A stretch of DNA of 36,215 bases, from NCBI RefSeq assembly GCF_000003605.2, contig NW_003130360.1:289552-325766 (forward strand), written 5' to 3'. Below the pieces are notes generated by a model. It was not told the DNA's origin and did not search any database. It was given only the letters and a program-made list of their open reading frames with translations. Below, piece after piece: positions 1 through 11,547 of the stretch. The position numbers and the translations under genes are program-made. The DNA comes from Saccoglossus kowalevskii. Taxonomy: Eukaryota > Hemichordata > Enteropneusta > Harrimaniidae. Position 1 is the first letter of the stretch; each line of letters begins with the position of its first letter.

Positions 1-110
1 TTTACTGGGACTGTGAGGATATCGGTTCGGCGTCAAGTAAAGGAGGATTCCATCCTTACGAAAATGGCGGAAGTGACGACCACAGACTTCATTACTGTTA
101 TTATACATAA
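1..110 (+). CDS. Gene A: 3' terminal exon of a MACPF-ApeC paralogue (partial)
   Basis: The first two bases finish a codon. From base 3 the frame reads YWDCEDIG... and ends ...HRLHYCYYT before the TAA at 108-110. This aligns with the last 35-40 residues of genes B and C (WFRWDTQD...HQLHYCYYS and WFKWDNED...HQLHYCVYF), the end of the ApeC (apextrin C-terminal) domain. The W-D-x-x-D and LHYC motifs are kept, while the stretch between them is about three residues shorter than in B. It carries a Cys after W-D (WDCED) that B and C lack. It is therefore the last exon of a third gene in the same orientation; the rest lies upstream of the window. Product, by homology with B and C: a secreted pore-forming immune effector. 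Confidence 0.85.
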   Translation, partial: YWDCEDIGSASSKGGFHPYENGGSDDHRLHYCYYT

Positions 111-229
111 TTAATCCCTGTTTCGAACACTACTCACAGCGTACATTCACAACACCCCGCTGTTAAATAGTGCCGATATTTTCCGTTGCTTCTTCTGTAG
201 TCCCACGTGTGATTAAACTCTAATATTAA

Positions 230-235
230 AATAAA
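230..235 (+). promoter_or_regulatory. Poly(A) signal of gene A
   Basis: AATAAA lies 120 bp after the gene A stop codon, in AT-rich sequence. It is the first canonical signal downstream of the stop. Position and sequence are direct; use in vivo is inferred. Confidence 0.6.
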
Positions 236-575
236 TCATTCTGTTTCTTTGAATTATTGTAATTTGAGAGCCATTAAAAAGAGCCAAGCATGCATCTGAA
301 GAGTATAGTATACTAGTATTAGTGTAATGTTATCTGTATTGCTATCATATACTGATTTGGACATTGATTCAAGTACCATTCAGATTTACAACTTACATAT
401 TGTAATAAACGAAAACATTTGTATCGTGTTGCAATTTGTCGTGATACGATTTAGTACTTCAAACTACACATTGAGTCACGCACAACAGATTTACCTTTTG
501 AAGACATGCAAGTTCTTTATCAGACTCTAATCCATTTTCATTCCCAGAGTTCCTTGCGGCTAGAACACCGAAACG

Positions 576-604
576 CAGTCCCTCCTCCTCCTGTGGAGGG
601 ACTG
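576..604. repeat. 10-bp perfect hairpin flanked by 7-bp direct repeats
   Basis: CAGTCCCTCC at 576-585 is the exact reverse complement of GGAGGGACTG at 595-604, leaving a 9-nt loop. The heptamer ACCGAAA occurs on both sides (567-573 and 607-613), as a target-site duplication around a tiny inserted element would. The GC-rich stem stands out from the AT-rich surroundings. It could also be a small structured RNA or a chance hairpin. Confidence 0.45.
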
Positions 605-3600
605 TGACCGAAAGTACATATATTCGTAGAAATAGAACTCTGCTCGGGAGATTGACTCTAATCTTGACGATGCGCCAATAGGAGCGTTCATAATGAAGAC
701 ATTAAAGGTCCCAAATAACAATAGCGTGTATCAAACAACGTACACGTTTTGATGTGAAACACATGTAGAGATTCTATGTTTTGCTACTATGGATTAATTA
801 TGGATTAATTAGTCATTTATGAATGACTGATATAATCAAGGTTTATCAAAACATAATAATAATTTTATTATTGGCTAATAATATAAAATTTGACATCATA
901 AACAACAGTGTTTATCTGCGTAAGCGTGATTGGTAAATGTTTCAGGTTTTCTACAAAATTCATGTGTTTCCCATTTGTACAAACTGGGCAAAACGGTCCT
1001 CAACAGCATTTCAGCACACGTAACACTGTTTAAGATATTAATCCACTACTTTAAATACTACATATAAAATAAAATCACTAAAGAAACTTCACTTTCAGCA
1101 GCAGCTGAAGTCCATATAATCCTAGATTACTGAGCGACTTGAGTAGCCTGTTTGCAAGCGTTTTTTTCCCTACAGTTTTGATGATAATGTCTCTATCTCT
1201 CACCGACTGCAAATGTCTTCACCTCAGTGGAAAATTCGACTGTCAAATAAGTTGTTACTCTATGTCCCGTGGTGTCTGAACTCTTATTAGTAGGCACTGG
1301 CCAGCGTCATTTTCTCGAATCCTGCCCTGGCAGGAGGAATACAGGTTTCTTCTAAAAAATAGGACTGATGATGAAAAACAGCATTTTTTACATAATCCTA
1401 TACCTAGAAAATTAAACCAATACTTATGCAAATATCATCTTATAATAGTGACCACAGATGACGTTCTAAGGACAGCTTTCACGGGTGCCTAAAACGGAAT
1501 GTCTTGCATTCATCTCCAGAATTGGTATTTCCTCACTCGAAAGAAATACCTTTGTTGCCCTCCAATTTACTGTAGCCCCCAGAATGAGTATCTCACAGCA
1601 CTCAAGGTGGATCTCTAAGTCAGAGCAGAGAAAACTACTCAATACAAGAGCAAACAGAAAATAAAGTCATTAGCAACACACCAGGTACTGGGTAAGGGGG
1701 GTTGTCATGTATTGGACAAGTGCATCGAGGGGATATCACAAACTGATTGGCAGGCAATGGTTCAACACACACTTTCAATGTTCAGACATCGAAGCTAATA
1801 TCCAATCCAATGTACTGACGCAACTAGGTTTGCCAGAGAGACGACAGGTGTTTCAATTGCATGTGCGCATGAGGTGTTTCAGTGTATTAGCTAAGTAAAT
1901 AGTATTTAGTATCAGTTGCTGAATTCTAAGTTGATAAAATTCACCAATCGACTATACTAAAGTTACTGGGCAAAATAATGAGATTGGTATTTTGTGTGGA
2001 GTCACCATACATTGTATCCTAGTAGTAGTGGAGCATTCATTATTTCACTTACAGATCACCCGTGGTCATATCGAACATAGTTTTATCAATTAATTTGGTA
2101 CTTTAAGTTTCTATGAGAATGTATTAAGCGCAGGATCAGGCACACAGTGCCATTATTGAATTCTTTTCATAAAAAGGCATCCTGGTCAGCAGCAACCTTC
2201 GCTATAGTCTGTTACAGCTGTACTGAATCTCTTTAAAGAAGCCCGTATGAACACTATGGCAATATGTTATAGCTGTGTGGTTTTCAAGACGTTTGCACTG
2301 ACAGTATGCACTGAAGTAAATTCAAGATTTTTCTATCATTTCTGGATCTGTTTTTTAGGCGTAGAAATACGGCGTAGAGCAGCTGCAGACTGCTATGTGA
2401 AAGGAAAACAGCACAACCCCTAGCATCCAGGCACTTGAAAGGTGGTCAATTTAGCAAGTTAAGTATGTCATATGTATGAAGCACCCCTCAGCAAGAGAGG
2501 TTTTAGGAATACATATAAAATCCATAGAAAAGTACTCAACATAGCACTGCTAGATCACATGTTAGCCTCGGGCTGCCAATACCGTCAGTCAGTTTGTACT
2601 ATGTTTTACTTGAAGAACCACTCCTCTGAAAATGGCCAACACATTCTATATGCCTTTGTTGCGGGGTTGTGCCTTTAAAATCTGGCAATATATAATTCAT
2701 CATCACTAACTTATTCAGCGTTATTGAGTGTACCTTCCATTCAGTATCGTACGCCTATTCCTCTCGTTAACCTTGGCCAAATTAGCTATCAAGATAATCA
2801 GGGTCTATCAGTATGGCTAATGTCCCAAATCATTGTCTGGTTATCCAACATTGTGTTGCATATAATGAACCCGTGTTATATAAACTGCTCCAGGAAACAC
2901 GTTATTTGAATTAATGCGATTTAACATGATCATCACTTTCATTTAATACGTGTTATGTAAAGAGCGGACTGTCATATTAGATAAAATAGCACAGCGTACA
3001 TTTAGCCAAGCTTAATAGTAAAAATCGGTTTCATACAATGACACAGAATGTTTCATGTCATGATCATTATATGCTGTTATATTTTCTCCGCGATTTTGTA
3101 AATTTGTATCATAAAATCACTATTTACAGACAGTACAACATTTTTCAGTGGTGTTTCAAACAAGTACATAGGTGTATTCCCAACCCCATATGAGAGGTCC
3201 TGAAACACTAGAACTGTATTGGATTTTTGTTTATATATCTAAGGTGTTGGTTGGTACAATTTTTATAATTAAATATACTTTTATCGGCGGATTTTCTAGT
3301 CGCAAATTACACCTCTTGTCTGTGTTTAGGAGTCAACTTGACAGGCAGGTCACACCTGGAAGGAGAAAAAAATTAAACCGTTTCTGACCATTCTTGTCAT
3401 AACAAAAACCGGGCAACCGATTCCTTTCTACTGTTAAGCCAAATGTATCTCCTCCTACAAATCTTGGTAAAAAATAAAAAATAAAACTCACGGCGATATT
3501 TCATTCATCAATTGGACCTGGAAGTTCGGAGTAACTTATTTTTCACCAGAAACTACATTTAACATTTTTGTAATTATTTTGGCTGACCAATTTTGTTCAA

Positions 3601-4177
3601 ACTTGACCGGCAAAATACATTTTAAAACTTAGTATTGGACACATGTGATTTTACGACGTTTACATATACAATCTTAATTTCAACACAAGATAGTCATACG
3701 AATAATTGAACTCAAGCAAGTAAGTAGATCATCGGCGGCTATTGCAAGATCGAATGGAAACATTCACGTGATGCAGCGTGTATTTACCACGCATATCTCA
3801 TGTGATAGTTCATATGAAAACATTACAGATGTAAATGACAGGACATTATCATACTGTATTGATAAGAAGGGTATGCCAGAATATCTATGTTTACTCCCAC
3901 ATCGCAGGTTTTACAAATTCGTGCTTTATCTGTGTATATTAAAATGAAATTTATGAAAATGTGCAGGAATATATAAAAAAAATAAACCAATAATTCTTCA
4001 TTTTTTTATGTTAAACTTTTGACAATGGCAGTTGCTTGCCAAATGAAAAATGCAAAAGCACGACTTAATAACAATTTAAATGTTTTCAAAATAATCGTCA
4101 ATAATATACAAGGTGTTGGCTGTAATTTTCAACTTCAGTTTGAAAGATATAATTTGTTGGCTAATGCATAGTCACTG

Positions 4178-4185
4178 TGACGTCA
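4178..4185. promoter_or_regulatory. CRE/ATF-type palindrome upstream of gene B
   Basis: Perfect TGACGTCA octamer about 155 bp before the 5' splice site of the non-coding first exon of gene B. The same octamer occurs upstream of gene C at 11433-11440. CREB/ATF family factors bind this site in animals; activity here is inferred. Confidence 0.4.
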
Positions 4186-4212
4186 ACGATAGAATTGATA
4201 AGGTTAGCTTGA

Positions 4213-4243
4213 CCAATGACAGTATGACGGGTGCGGTCATTGG
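4213..4243. promoter_or_regulatory. Inverted pair of CCAAT boxes in the gene B promoter
   Basis: CCAATGAC at 4213-4220 and its exact reverse complement GTCATTGG at 4236-4243 face each other across 15 bp. They lie about 100-130 bp upstream of the first splice donor. CCAAT boxes at this distance are typical NF-Y sites in animal promoters. No clear TATA box was seen between them and the presumed start site. Confidence 0.45.
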
Positions 4244-4259
4244 TTCAGAGCGTAGGGAA

Positions 4260-4341
4260 CGATAAGTACGTTTTAGATTATACACCGTACTAAGCGGAAA
4301 GTGGGACTTCAGGGATTGTTTATTTGGTGCAAGACTTTCAC
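4260..4341 (+). other. Gene B non-coding first exon (5' boundary approximate)
   Basis: A strong donor (CAC|GTAAGTAAG) at 4341/4342 lies 244 bp before an acceptor (TTTTGCAG|A) at 4584/4585, just before the start codon. Gene C has the same arrangement (donor at 11547/11548, acceptor at 11879/11880). That supports a spliced 5' UTR in both genes. The 5' end is not visible in the sequence and 4260 is only a guess. Confidence 0.55.
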
Positions 4342-4585
4342 GTAAGTAAGCAATGTCATTATGTTACATGTGATTTTCAATCCTCCGATTTAAATTACCC
4401 ACGCAATAACACCAACGCCATCATCAAACGATAATTTAGCTAACATGATCGCTGTAACGTGTTACATAGTGATATCTCTGGTATCTCTAAATAAACAAGT
4501 TACATCCGGCGATAAACCTCGTTCTATAGTTATACCGCAACTACATTCTACTAGCTTCAGTTCTGTTCAATTTCAATTTTGCAGA

Positions 4586-7500
4586 ATGTTGTTGCATCTG
4601 ACATTTATTGTTCTACTTTGTCGTGTGAGGGCGCAATTACCAGAAGCCACTGACTATTTAGGAGTGGGATACAACATTGTACTTGGTAACCCAGAAGGTA
4701 ATGTATCGTATATTGTTGTAAACATTTATTCAATAAAAAACATCATTTTATAAATACAAATGTTGTAGAAATAATATAGTCTCTTCAATATGGCTACAAC
4801 TGTTTTCTTTCAAATTTCCTTAATTACAGGAACTACAGCTGGAAATGGCGGACTCGACCCAGGGTTGCTAGGTGACAAGCAGATATTTGAACTCACCTAC
4901 GATGTTGATGGAATTAATCCGGATCAGGCCGAAGTGTATTACACTGGTAACTGCACCGACACAGTGACCCAAGACGTGTTTTGGGGGACCCAGAGTTACC
5001 AAGATGTTCTGGATTTATTTGTAGAGCAAACGGGTATGTACCACGTGATGTGACGTCATTATGTACGGCAGCCGCTGTACCTTTTCGTCTGTATACATGA
5101 AACAATACCATTTAAATCGATAAGACATTTTCCAACGTGTTTTTATTTCACAGGTGTTGTTGTACTGAGTGGCTATGAATTTACAGAAAGTGAAGGTACT
5201 TATTTTTCTACAGTATGAAGCTGAGATGATAATAAGCCCTTAATGATGAAATACGTGACAATATACATGTTGTACACTATGACACGGCTGTATGCTAAAT
5301 GTCTAGATGCACCGTGACAAAGTGAAAAACAAAGTGAAAAGCGATTTGGTTTGTTTATTCTCTTCACAGGATACGATGAGGTTCACCAAACATCTAATGT
5401 TCAGGGCTCCGTGTATGACGATGACAGACAAAACTCCTACTGTGGGTATGCCAGATATAAAACGGAAGAGGCACAATTGAAAGAGTATCCAATGTCTTCG
5501 GCGTTTGCGAACACGATTTGTAACTTACCAACCACATATGAGGAGGAAGAGTACATGGATTTTATAGATACCTGGGGAACGGTGAGCATAATGGTCTTTA
5601 TGCAATATAGGGAAGCTTAACAATCGATATATCAATCAATATATGTCATTTAATAACAACTTATATAAATATACGTGTCTTTAAAAGACATACCACAAAA
5701 CTAGGTCATTCTACCAGTTGATTTCCCCCTCTCATTAGTAATTGGAATTCTAATAATGCCATTTTGATCTTGTGTCCCAGATTAACATTTTCACTGGTTA
5801 CATTATGTACATTTTCTTATTGCAGCATGTAGTGGTGGAAGTGACGTATGGTTCACGTTTTAAAAAACGTTACAAGGACGATCGAAGTCATTTTGTCAAT
5901 TATGCAAGTTCAGAGGCAGGTTCACATAATAATTGTTTGTGTCGACACAATAATGCCACATGTTGATCACATTACACATTGTTCATGAAATTGTAATTTC
6001 GCTTGGAATATAATAATTTTGTCAGTTTATCAATTTATCAGTTGCCCGGTAATTGATGCTTTTTTGTGCAAATTATTTATGCATATATATTTTATTTATT
6101 TTTTCCCTAATATTTGCAGTGTCCGTCATGCATACATCCGGGTGGTGCATATCTGTCATGGAACTCTTCTCTCATAGTCGACATGGACACTTTTGTGGCT
6201 ACTCTTGACCCAAGCGCTAAGTTTGGCTCAGAAAAGGGGGTATTTGATACTGGCACGGGTGGAACAGAACCAGCCGGCCTTAAACTGATCAATATTGCCG
6301 AAGCACTAGATTTGTCGTATTGGAGGCAGTTCTGTTATTATGTTGTTGATGGATATTGTGAAGTTGCTGATTTACCAGAGTTCTCAGTTCGTCAAGCACA
6401 TATAATGTCAGCATTGCAAAATTATGCACAGTATAAAAACCTGGCTTTACCTTCAGGTACGACAGAGGCACTAATGTCTTTATCAACTGCATGACACGAA
6501 TGACGATCTTTGCATACAGTGTATGAATGATTCGCGGGAACAATTACACACTTGAAACATACTTGGCTAAATGTTCGCCTTTGGTTGTCTGATAGCTAAA
6601 CAAATCTAAACAATTGCATTTCTACCTTTCGTACCTTTATTACTGGTGTGCAAATACACAGTACCATTTCAACTCCTGTTCACATATTGTCTATTTCCCT
6701 CAGATCCTATTGTACAGACTCCTCTGACATGGCCTGAAGGCTCATACGGGTTACCTTTGGCAGTTAGCGGTTGTCCTGTTGGTGCTGGGTTTGAATGGGC
6801 GAGAGGGTCGAGATTCCAGGACACAGAGAACGATGGAGCCAATTCATGGAGCACTCCGTACAGATTGGAAGGACCCGTATATACTAACGACATGCAACAA
6901 AACTTCTGTACAAAAACTACTGGTTTAGTATCGCAGTACGACTGGTCATGGAGCAAGGGCCAGTACTGCATATATAAATACGGAGGCTGTCCACAAAGTG
7001 AGAACATATCCGTTTTTTCATTTTTTCCAATCGTAGAACTGAACTGAAATATATATTTATGTAACACTGATATTAATAACAGACAGTTCCTTTCCGCCTG
7101 ATCGCATCGGATCATATGACCAAAAAAAAATAATATACAACACACAAACGACTGGCATGCATAATATAATACATAACCAAATGAGTGAAACAAACAAACA
7201 AACAGATATGGGACTTCAGGCTATAAAAGACTGAGCAGTTCTGCTTCATGTGTGGAAACCCATTATATATATTTTTGTAACCTAAATACCACACTTGTTT
7301 TCCACCTCATATCAACTGTAAATACGTCCTCTGTAGAAGACCAAAGTCACCCCTGTCACGAACATATCGTATAAATGATTTCTGTGGCAACAATACATTA
7401 TATGGCAGCAGCAGCAAAAACAATATGTCAAGGGAAATAACAGTTCGGAACCGTTGATTTGCAAAATAATATTACAAACGTAGTTCTTTATAAAGCCTGA

Positions 7501-8047
7501 TGTATTAGCATTCACTGGATTCGAGAAGCATACCGTGATAGTTAATAATATGTTGTTTTTTGTTCAAGTAAACAGCACTTGGCTTTCCATACGTATATGA
7601 GTTGGTTGTACCATAACATGAAGTAAGGATTTTATAAACACCCATTGTATAATATATTACTATCATTCGTGTATTTTCCCTCAATTTGCAGACTTTTTAC
7701 CGAGTTATGTGTACTGGGACGACGAAGATGACTTTCCTCAACTGAATAGCATTGACGGCACCTTGCCAGACGGGACTTATGACAGAAATACACAGATTAT
7801 GTTCTGTTGTCGCAATGATGGTGATGCGACAACGCCGATGTACTTACCATTCGATGTCCCATTCTTCTTGATTAAAAGTACTCCGGTCTGTCAGCAAGTT
7901 GGTTACATGGTTGCGGATGAAGAGTGGTTTAGGTGGGACACTCAGGATACTTTGAACGAAGATGATGTCGGCGGAATTGTGCCACCTTATAACACACGCA
8001 GGGATGGCGAAACAGAACATCAGTTGCATTATTGCTATTACTCCTAA
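4586..8047 (+). CDS. Gene B: secreted MACPF-ApeC pore-forming protein (548 aa, 8 coding exons)
   Basis: Coding exons: 4586-4697, 4830-5033, 5154-5195, 5370-5581, 5826-5915, 6120-6456, 6704-6997, 7692-8047; total 1647 nt in one frame, with intron phases 1,1,1,0,0,1,1. Residues 1-16 form a signal peptide (LTFIVLLC core, likely cut after VRA, before QLPEA). The MACPF domain covers about residues 22-330, with the family signature Y181-x6-W188-G-T-H191-V spanning the exon 4/5 junction and a later GSEKGVF segment. The ApeC domain covers about 338-548: TPLTWPEGSYGLP at its start, then RFQDTEN, WDDEDD, LPDGTYDRNTQIMFCCR and LHYC at its end, with eight cysteines. MACPF proteins oligomerise into membrane pores. 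ApeC domains of lancelet proteins have been reported to bind peptidoglycan, so an antibacterial or lytic immune role is likely. The intron after exon 5 uses a GC donor. The start codon follows the 5' UTR intron by one base and has a purine at -3. An upstream in-frame ATG at 4445 lies inside that intron and was not used. Confidence 0.88.
5916..6119 (+). other. GC-AG intron in gene B
   Basis: Gene B exon 5 ends GAG at 5913-5915 and the intron begins GCAGGT. The acceptor is TATTTGCAG at 6111-6119. The paralogous exon in gene C ends GAG|GTACGT at the same codon, and both next exons start in phase 0. Using the nearby GT at 5920 would add four bases and break the frame. So a GC donor is the only choice here that keeps the reading frame and the alignment. 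Confidence 0.75.
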
Positions 8048-8085
8048 CCTCAAATTAGTTTATGAGTGACAATTGCATATTTTCA

Positions 8086-8091
8086 AATAAA
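8086..8091 (+). promoter_or_regulatory. Poly(A) signal of gene B
   Basis: AATAAA 39 bp after the gene B stop codon, followed by T/G-rich sequence (CGCGATTTGTTGT). This gives a short 3' UTR of roughly 60-70 bases if it is used. Confidence 0.65.
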
Positions 8092-8691
8092 GAACTCCAT
8101 TATAAAATTTATTTATCGCGATTTGTTGTACCTTTATGTAATAATCCCCATTATGTAGCCATTACGTGAGTGAGTGAGTTTTAATGATCATAAGATAAGA
8201 GTTGCGACATACAAACACTGTGATTGCCTTTATTATTATTTACTTACTGATGCTGTTATATGGTACTTAGTTAATGATGTATTTCGATACATTTTCACTG
8301 GTAGTGAATAAAGTCTGTAAAACACTAATAGAAAACAATAAATTGTATTGTGGGTAACTATGTCTTCTGAGTGTAGAAATCAGATTGTCAATTCAATATA
8401 ATTATTCAATTATAATATATTTGGAGGATGGAGGGATGGTAGGGCCTGACTGTCAACAGTATCTAATATACGATGATTAATGGATAATTATTAAGCACGT
8501 ACAATGCAAATGCTTCTGTTATGCACCATAGTTGAACTGAATGTCTGCTGCGTTCTAATTGTATACCATATTACCTTTCCATTCTGACAGGATAAAAGAT
8601 TTATAGTCATCATTTGGGTCATCGTTGTTGTCAGAAACAGTTCAACCGAGGTAAACTATAGAAACCAGAATTGCAGCTACAATGAGGGCTT

Positions 8692-8880
8692 ATCAACCTG
8701 AAACCCTTTGTGCCAGCAAATTTGCCGCTCATAACGCAGGAAATAGCGTTTCAGAGAGACTAGATTTCAAAATTGTTAAGGGGGCATACCCCGGACCCCC
8801 TAGTAAGATCGCGTTGGCGCGAGGGATGGTGAGCAGATCTCGCCCTCCATATGCAAAATTACGTGCCGCCGCCTCTGGGG
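8692..8880 (+). mobile_element. Transposon-like relic, copy 1
   Basis: A segment richer in GC than its surroundings. About 85 bp of it (from CAACCTGAAACCC to about 8785) is clearly related to 19773-19858: both share the order CTGAA..CCC..TTGT, CAGCAAATTT/CATCAAATTT, GCAGGAAAT, a TCAGAG block and CTAGATT. Copy 1 continues with a C/G-rich GGGGGCATACCCCGGACC stretch. A 72-codon open frame crosses it. The word order recalls dispersed DNA-transposon relics (possibly hAT-related) in invertebrate genomes; that family call is a weak inference. Confidence 0.4.
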
Positions 8881-9060
8881 TTGCAGAGAAAACTGAATAG
8901 GAATAAACAGTACAATGATCGCAATCATCAAAGACGGGGTTGGGACTAATGTTGACTGTACTTTTCACAATGGAAGAATCTATATAATCTAATTTCAGTC
9001 AGACAGACTGTCGAATTGAATAGTGAATAACTTTGTCGGATTAATTTCTATGACAACAGC

Positions 9061-9064
<4 letters not shown>

Positions 9065-9093
<29 letters not shown>
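9065..9093. repeat. (AT)n microsatellite
   Basis: Uninterrupted alternating AT for about 29 bp, in non-coding DNA between genes B and C. Confidence 0.95.
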
Positions 9094-9096
<3 letters not shown>

Positions 9097-10457
9097 CTAA
9101 TTTGTTAGAATGTGCAAAGGCATATAATATTGGCTGGAACATTATTCACCGATTACTGCTCAATAATCGAAATTCATTATCATTTGATGCCCGAAAATAT
9201 AAATGCGGGACAAAGATGACCTGAATCACGTGTTTATGTGGAAATTCAGAAGAAAAAATACTTATACAAATAGAACGATTTCTGAATATAGTAGTTTTTA
9301 GTATCATTAATGGGCTGAATGATATAATAAAACAGAAAATGTCACAATATCTAATCATAAATTCAGGATGCGGGGAATTAACGTATAATTAAATCGTGAA
9401 AAGTGCAGTCATACTACTTACTATGGGGTTGAATGTACTGTTCTGAATGTTCAAGGTTGACATAATGACTTTAGCCAGCTGTTATAATCTTACTACCGTG
9501 CCCTACAATTTTTTTTTTGAAATGACCAAAATGTAAAATGAGTTTTGAAAACCACTCTGTAATCTTGGTTCCTATCTGGGTTTTTATTAATGTGATTCGC
9601 TGTGTACTTCAGTATTCTTCGTGTTCGAGGCTTTTATCGCAATAAAAAAACTACTAGTATATAAAAATGTGTTGCATTTTAAATAGTATTCAAAGATTTA
9701 TATACAATTCTAAATTACAGTTCCTTAATGTGTTACTTGTTTTGTCAACTGAATACTAAGAATGCTGTCAACCACAAGTACTATATTTAAATTAGTGTCC
9801 AGCTTGATTTGTGTTTATTTTGTGGTAACTAGTATATTCTTCGTATTCGACATTAACTAGGCGGCTTTAGCTAAGATGGCTATTCACTTTTGTGCAGATG
9901 AATTTGAAATAAAATAAAAACATGATATGCAGATGTCTAGTTATAGCCCACAGGATTGTAGCTCTTACTTACTACGAGCATAACGTAATGTTGTGAAAAG
10001 CGCAGCAAGTTTACATCAATCATCTAGTGCTCACTAAAGTAAAATAGGCCGTATGGGTACCACAATGTACTTTATTAATACAAAGAGAGATATTGATTGA
10101 AATCTACATATAACTTTCTCTTTAGTTATGGACTAACATCATTGCAATGTATACGTCCCATTAAAAAACAACCTATAACGCCATGTATTATAATATTCAC
10201 CAGTGTAGATCCAATTAATTTGATAAAACTTCGTTTGCAGTATGTGTGTGAAGAAGTTGAAGAACTTCTCAAGTATGGTGGAAACAGCATTATGATCTCG
10301 AACCTAAATATTAGTATTTAGATTGGCAGCCTTCTTATAATGGAGCATAATTATCTTCACTTAACAGTAAAATGACATTTAGCAGCATTAGCAGCATTGA
10401 CTGTATTTTGATAATCTCTATTTTGTTAATATGTAATTATATTGATAATCTCATTTA

Positions 10458-10485
10458 GATGATGATGATGATGATGATGATGATG
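10458..10485. repeat. (GAT)9 microsatellite
   Basis: About nine perfect GAT copies (28 bp) between genes B and C. No reading frame with other evidence passes through it. Confidence 0.95.
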
Positions 10486-11409
10486 TTATGCATGTTGCAT
10501 GTATTATTGTTACTAATATCTATATATGACAGTTCTAGTTGTGTTTTATGTAACTGTGTTTTACCGTAAGAAAATAACTATTAATATCAATTGCTTTTAA
10601 TTTTTCGCTTGTCAGTCGGCGTTCACGTTATGGCATGTACCATGATAAAGACACCGGAATCACCTCACATCACGTGTTCGAATTTCGTGTAAATGAACAA
10701 TTATTTTTTACACGTGTTGTATACAAGTCGCAAAATACCTATTTCGAACACGGCGCATTGCAACGACGGCCTGAGGATCTTTACATATGAACTTTACGAT
10801 GCACTTATTTCTATTATAAAGATGTAATCGCTCTCTGTCTTGCATCAGATTGTCAGATGATTTTTTAGCCGATAGCGATGTTGTAAGGGTGTGGTGTAGT
10901 GTGTTGAATTATCGTGTAATTGCTATCGTATCAATTATGCATGTCCGACCCATGTGAGTAAAACGAGTGACTTTGTTGTCTTGTCAAATGTTACACATGT
11001 GTACACGACATGTACAAATTGTAGTACAGATAACATGTAAAATAACATGCATCACACAGCTGGCCGATTTTGACATTAGCGACCTATTTAATGGTCTCCT
11101 GCGATGTCAAGTTTTATTTAAACAGAATAAAAAGGCAACGTTGTCGGCAGAACCAACAATTCTAGCAATATGTATATTACATGGAAACACACTTTCGGTT
11201 ATGACACAGAACGAAATGAGATTGACGTACATACCACGCGCGCTCTTCAAATGTGCATACATAATTGGCTTATTTGCATATGAATCAATCACATGTGATT
11301 TACGTAGTTCAAGTCGTTGTAAGCATGAATTCCAACATACACGACGTACAGTAACAACTAGCTGCCCGATATGAAAAGGAGTGGTCGTAGTGATAACGAC
11401 AACCATCGT

Positions 11410-11440
11410 CCAATTATGACAAGGCACCGGAATGACGTCA
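11410..11440. promoter_or_regulatory. CCAAT box and CRE palindrome upstream of gene C
   Basis: CCAAT at 11410-11414 and the perfect octamer TGACGTCA at 11433-11440 lie 107-137 bp before the splice donor of the gene C non-coding exon. Gene B has the same two motif types upstream, in the opposite order. The shared motifs suggest, but do not prove, common control. Confidence 0.45.
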
Positions 11441-11464
11441 TTAAACATAGATGAAAGAGAACAA

Positions 11465-11547
11465 AAGTAGGGAGACCGTGTGACGACTCAGGTGGAACCA
11501 AGACCATCAATAAAACGTTGCCGAACCCAAGGTTAATTTCACTTCGC
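11465..11547 (+). other. Gene C non-coding first exon (5' boundary approximate)
   Basis: Donor CGC|GTAAGTAAC at 11547/11548 pairs with acceptor TATATTTTCAG|A at 11879/11880, one base before the ATG. The organisation matches gene B. The 5' end cannot be read from the sequence. Confidence 0.55.

Larger units (their letters stand above)
111..4177. other. Intergenic region between genes A and B
   Basis: About 4 kb, AT-rich. After the gene A 3' UTR I see no exon with recognisable protein similarity on either strand. Open frames here are short (70 codons or fewer), low in complexity and not flanked by convincing splice sites. I see no MACPF or ApeC fragments, so there is no sign of a lost paralogue between A and B. 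The only structured items noted are a strong hairpin at 576-604 and a smaller one at 811-828. Confidence 0.6.
8092..11405. other. Intergenic region between genes B and C
   Basis: About 3.3 kb of AT-rich DNA without recognisable exons. It holds a transposon-like relic (about 8692-8880), an AT dinucleotide run (9065-9093) and a GAT run (10458-10485). Two overlapping open frames near the gene C promoter (10967-11374 plus strand, 11107-11448 minus strand) resemble no family I know and have no support beyond their length. Confidence 0.55.

Noticed and set aside
4445..4585. In-frame upstream ATG extending gene B by 47 residues
   Set aside because: It lies within the predicted 5' UTR intron, would bury the signal peptide, and has no counterpart in gene C.
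6669..7193. 174-codon minus-strand open frame over gene B exon 7
   Set aside because: It is the antisense shadow of the ApeC exon and continues into intron sequence.
11107..11448. 113-codon minus-strand open frame (and an overlapping 135-codon plus-strand frame) upstream of gene C
   Set aside because: No recognisable family, no splice context, and it overlaps the probable gene C promoter; long frames on both strands suggest chance.
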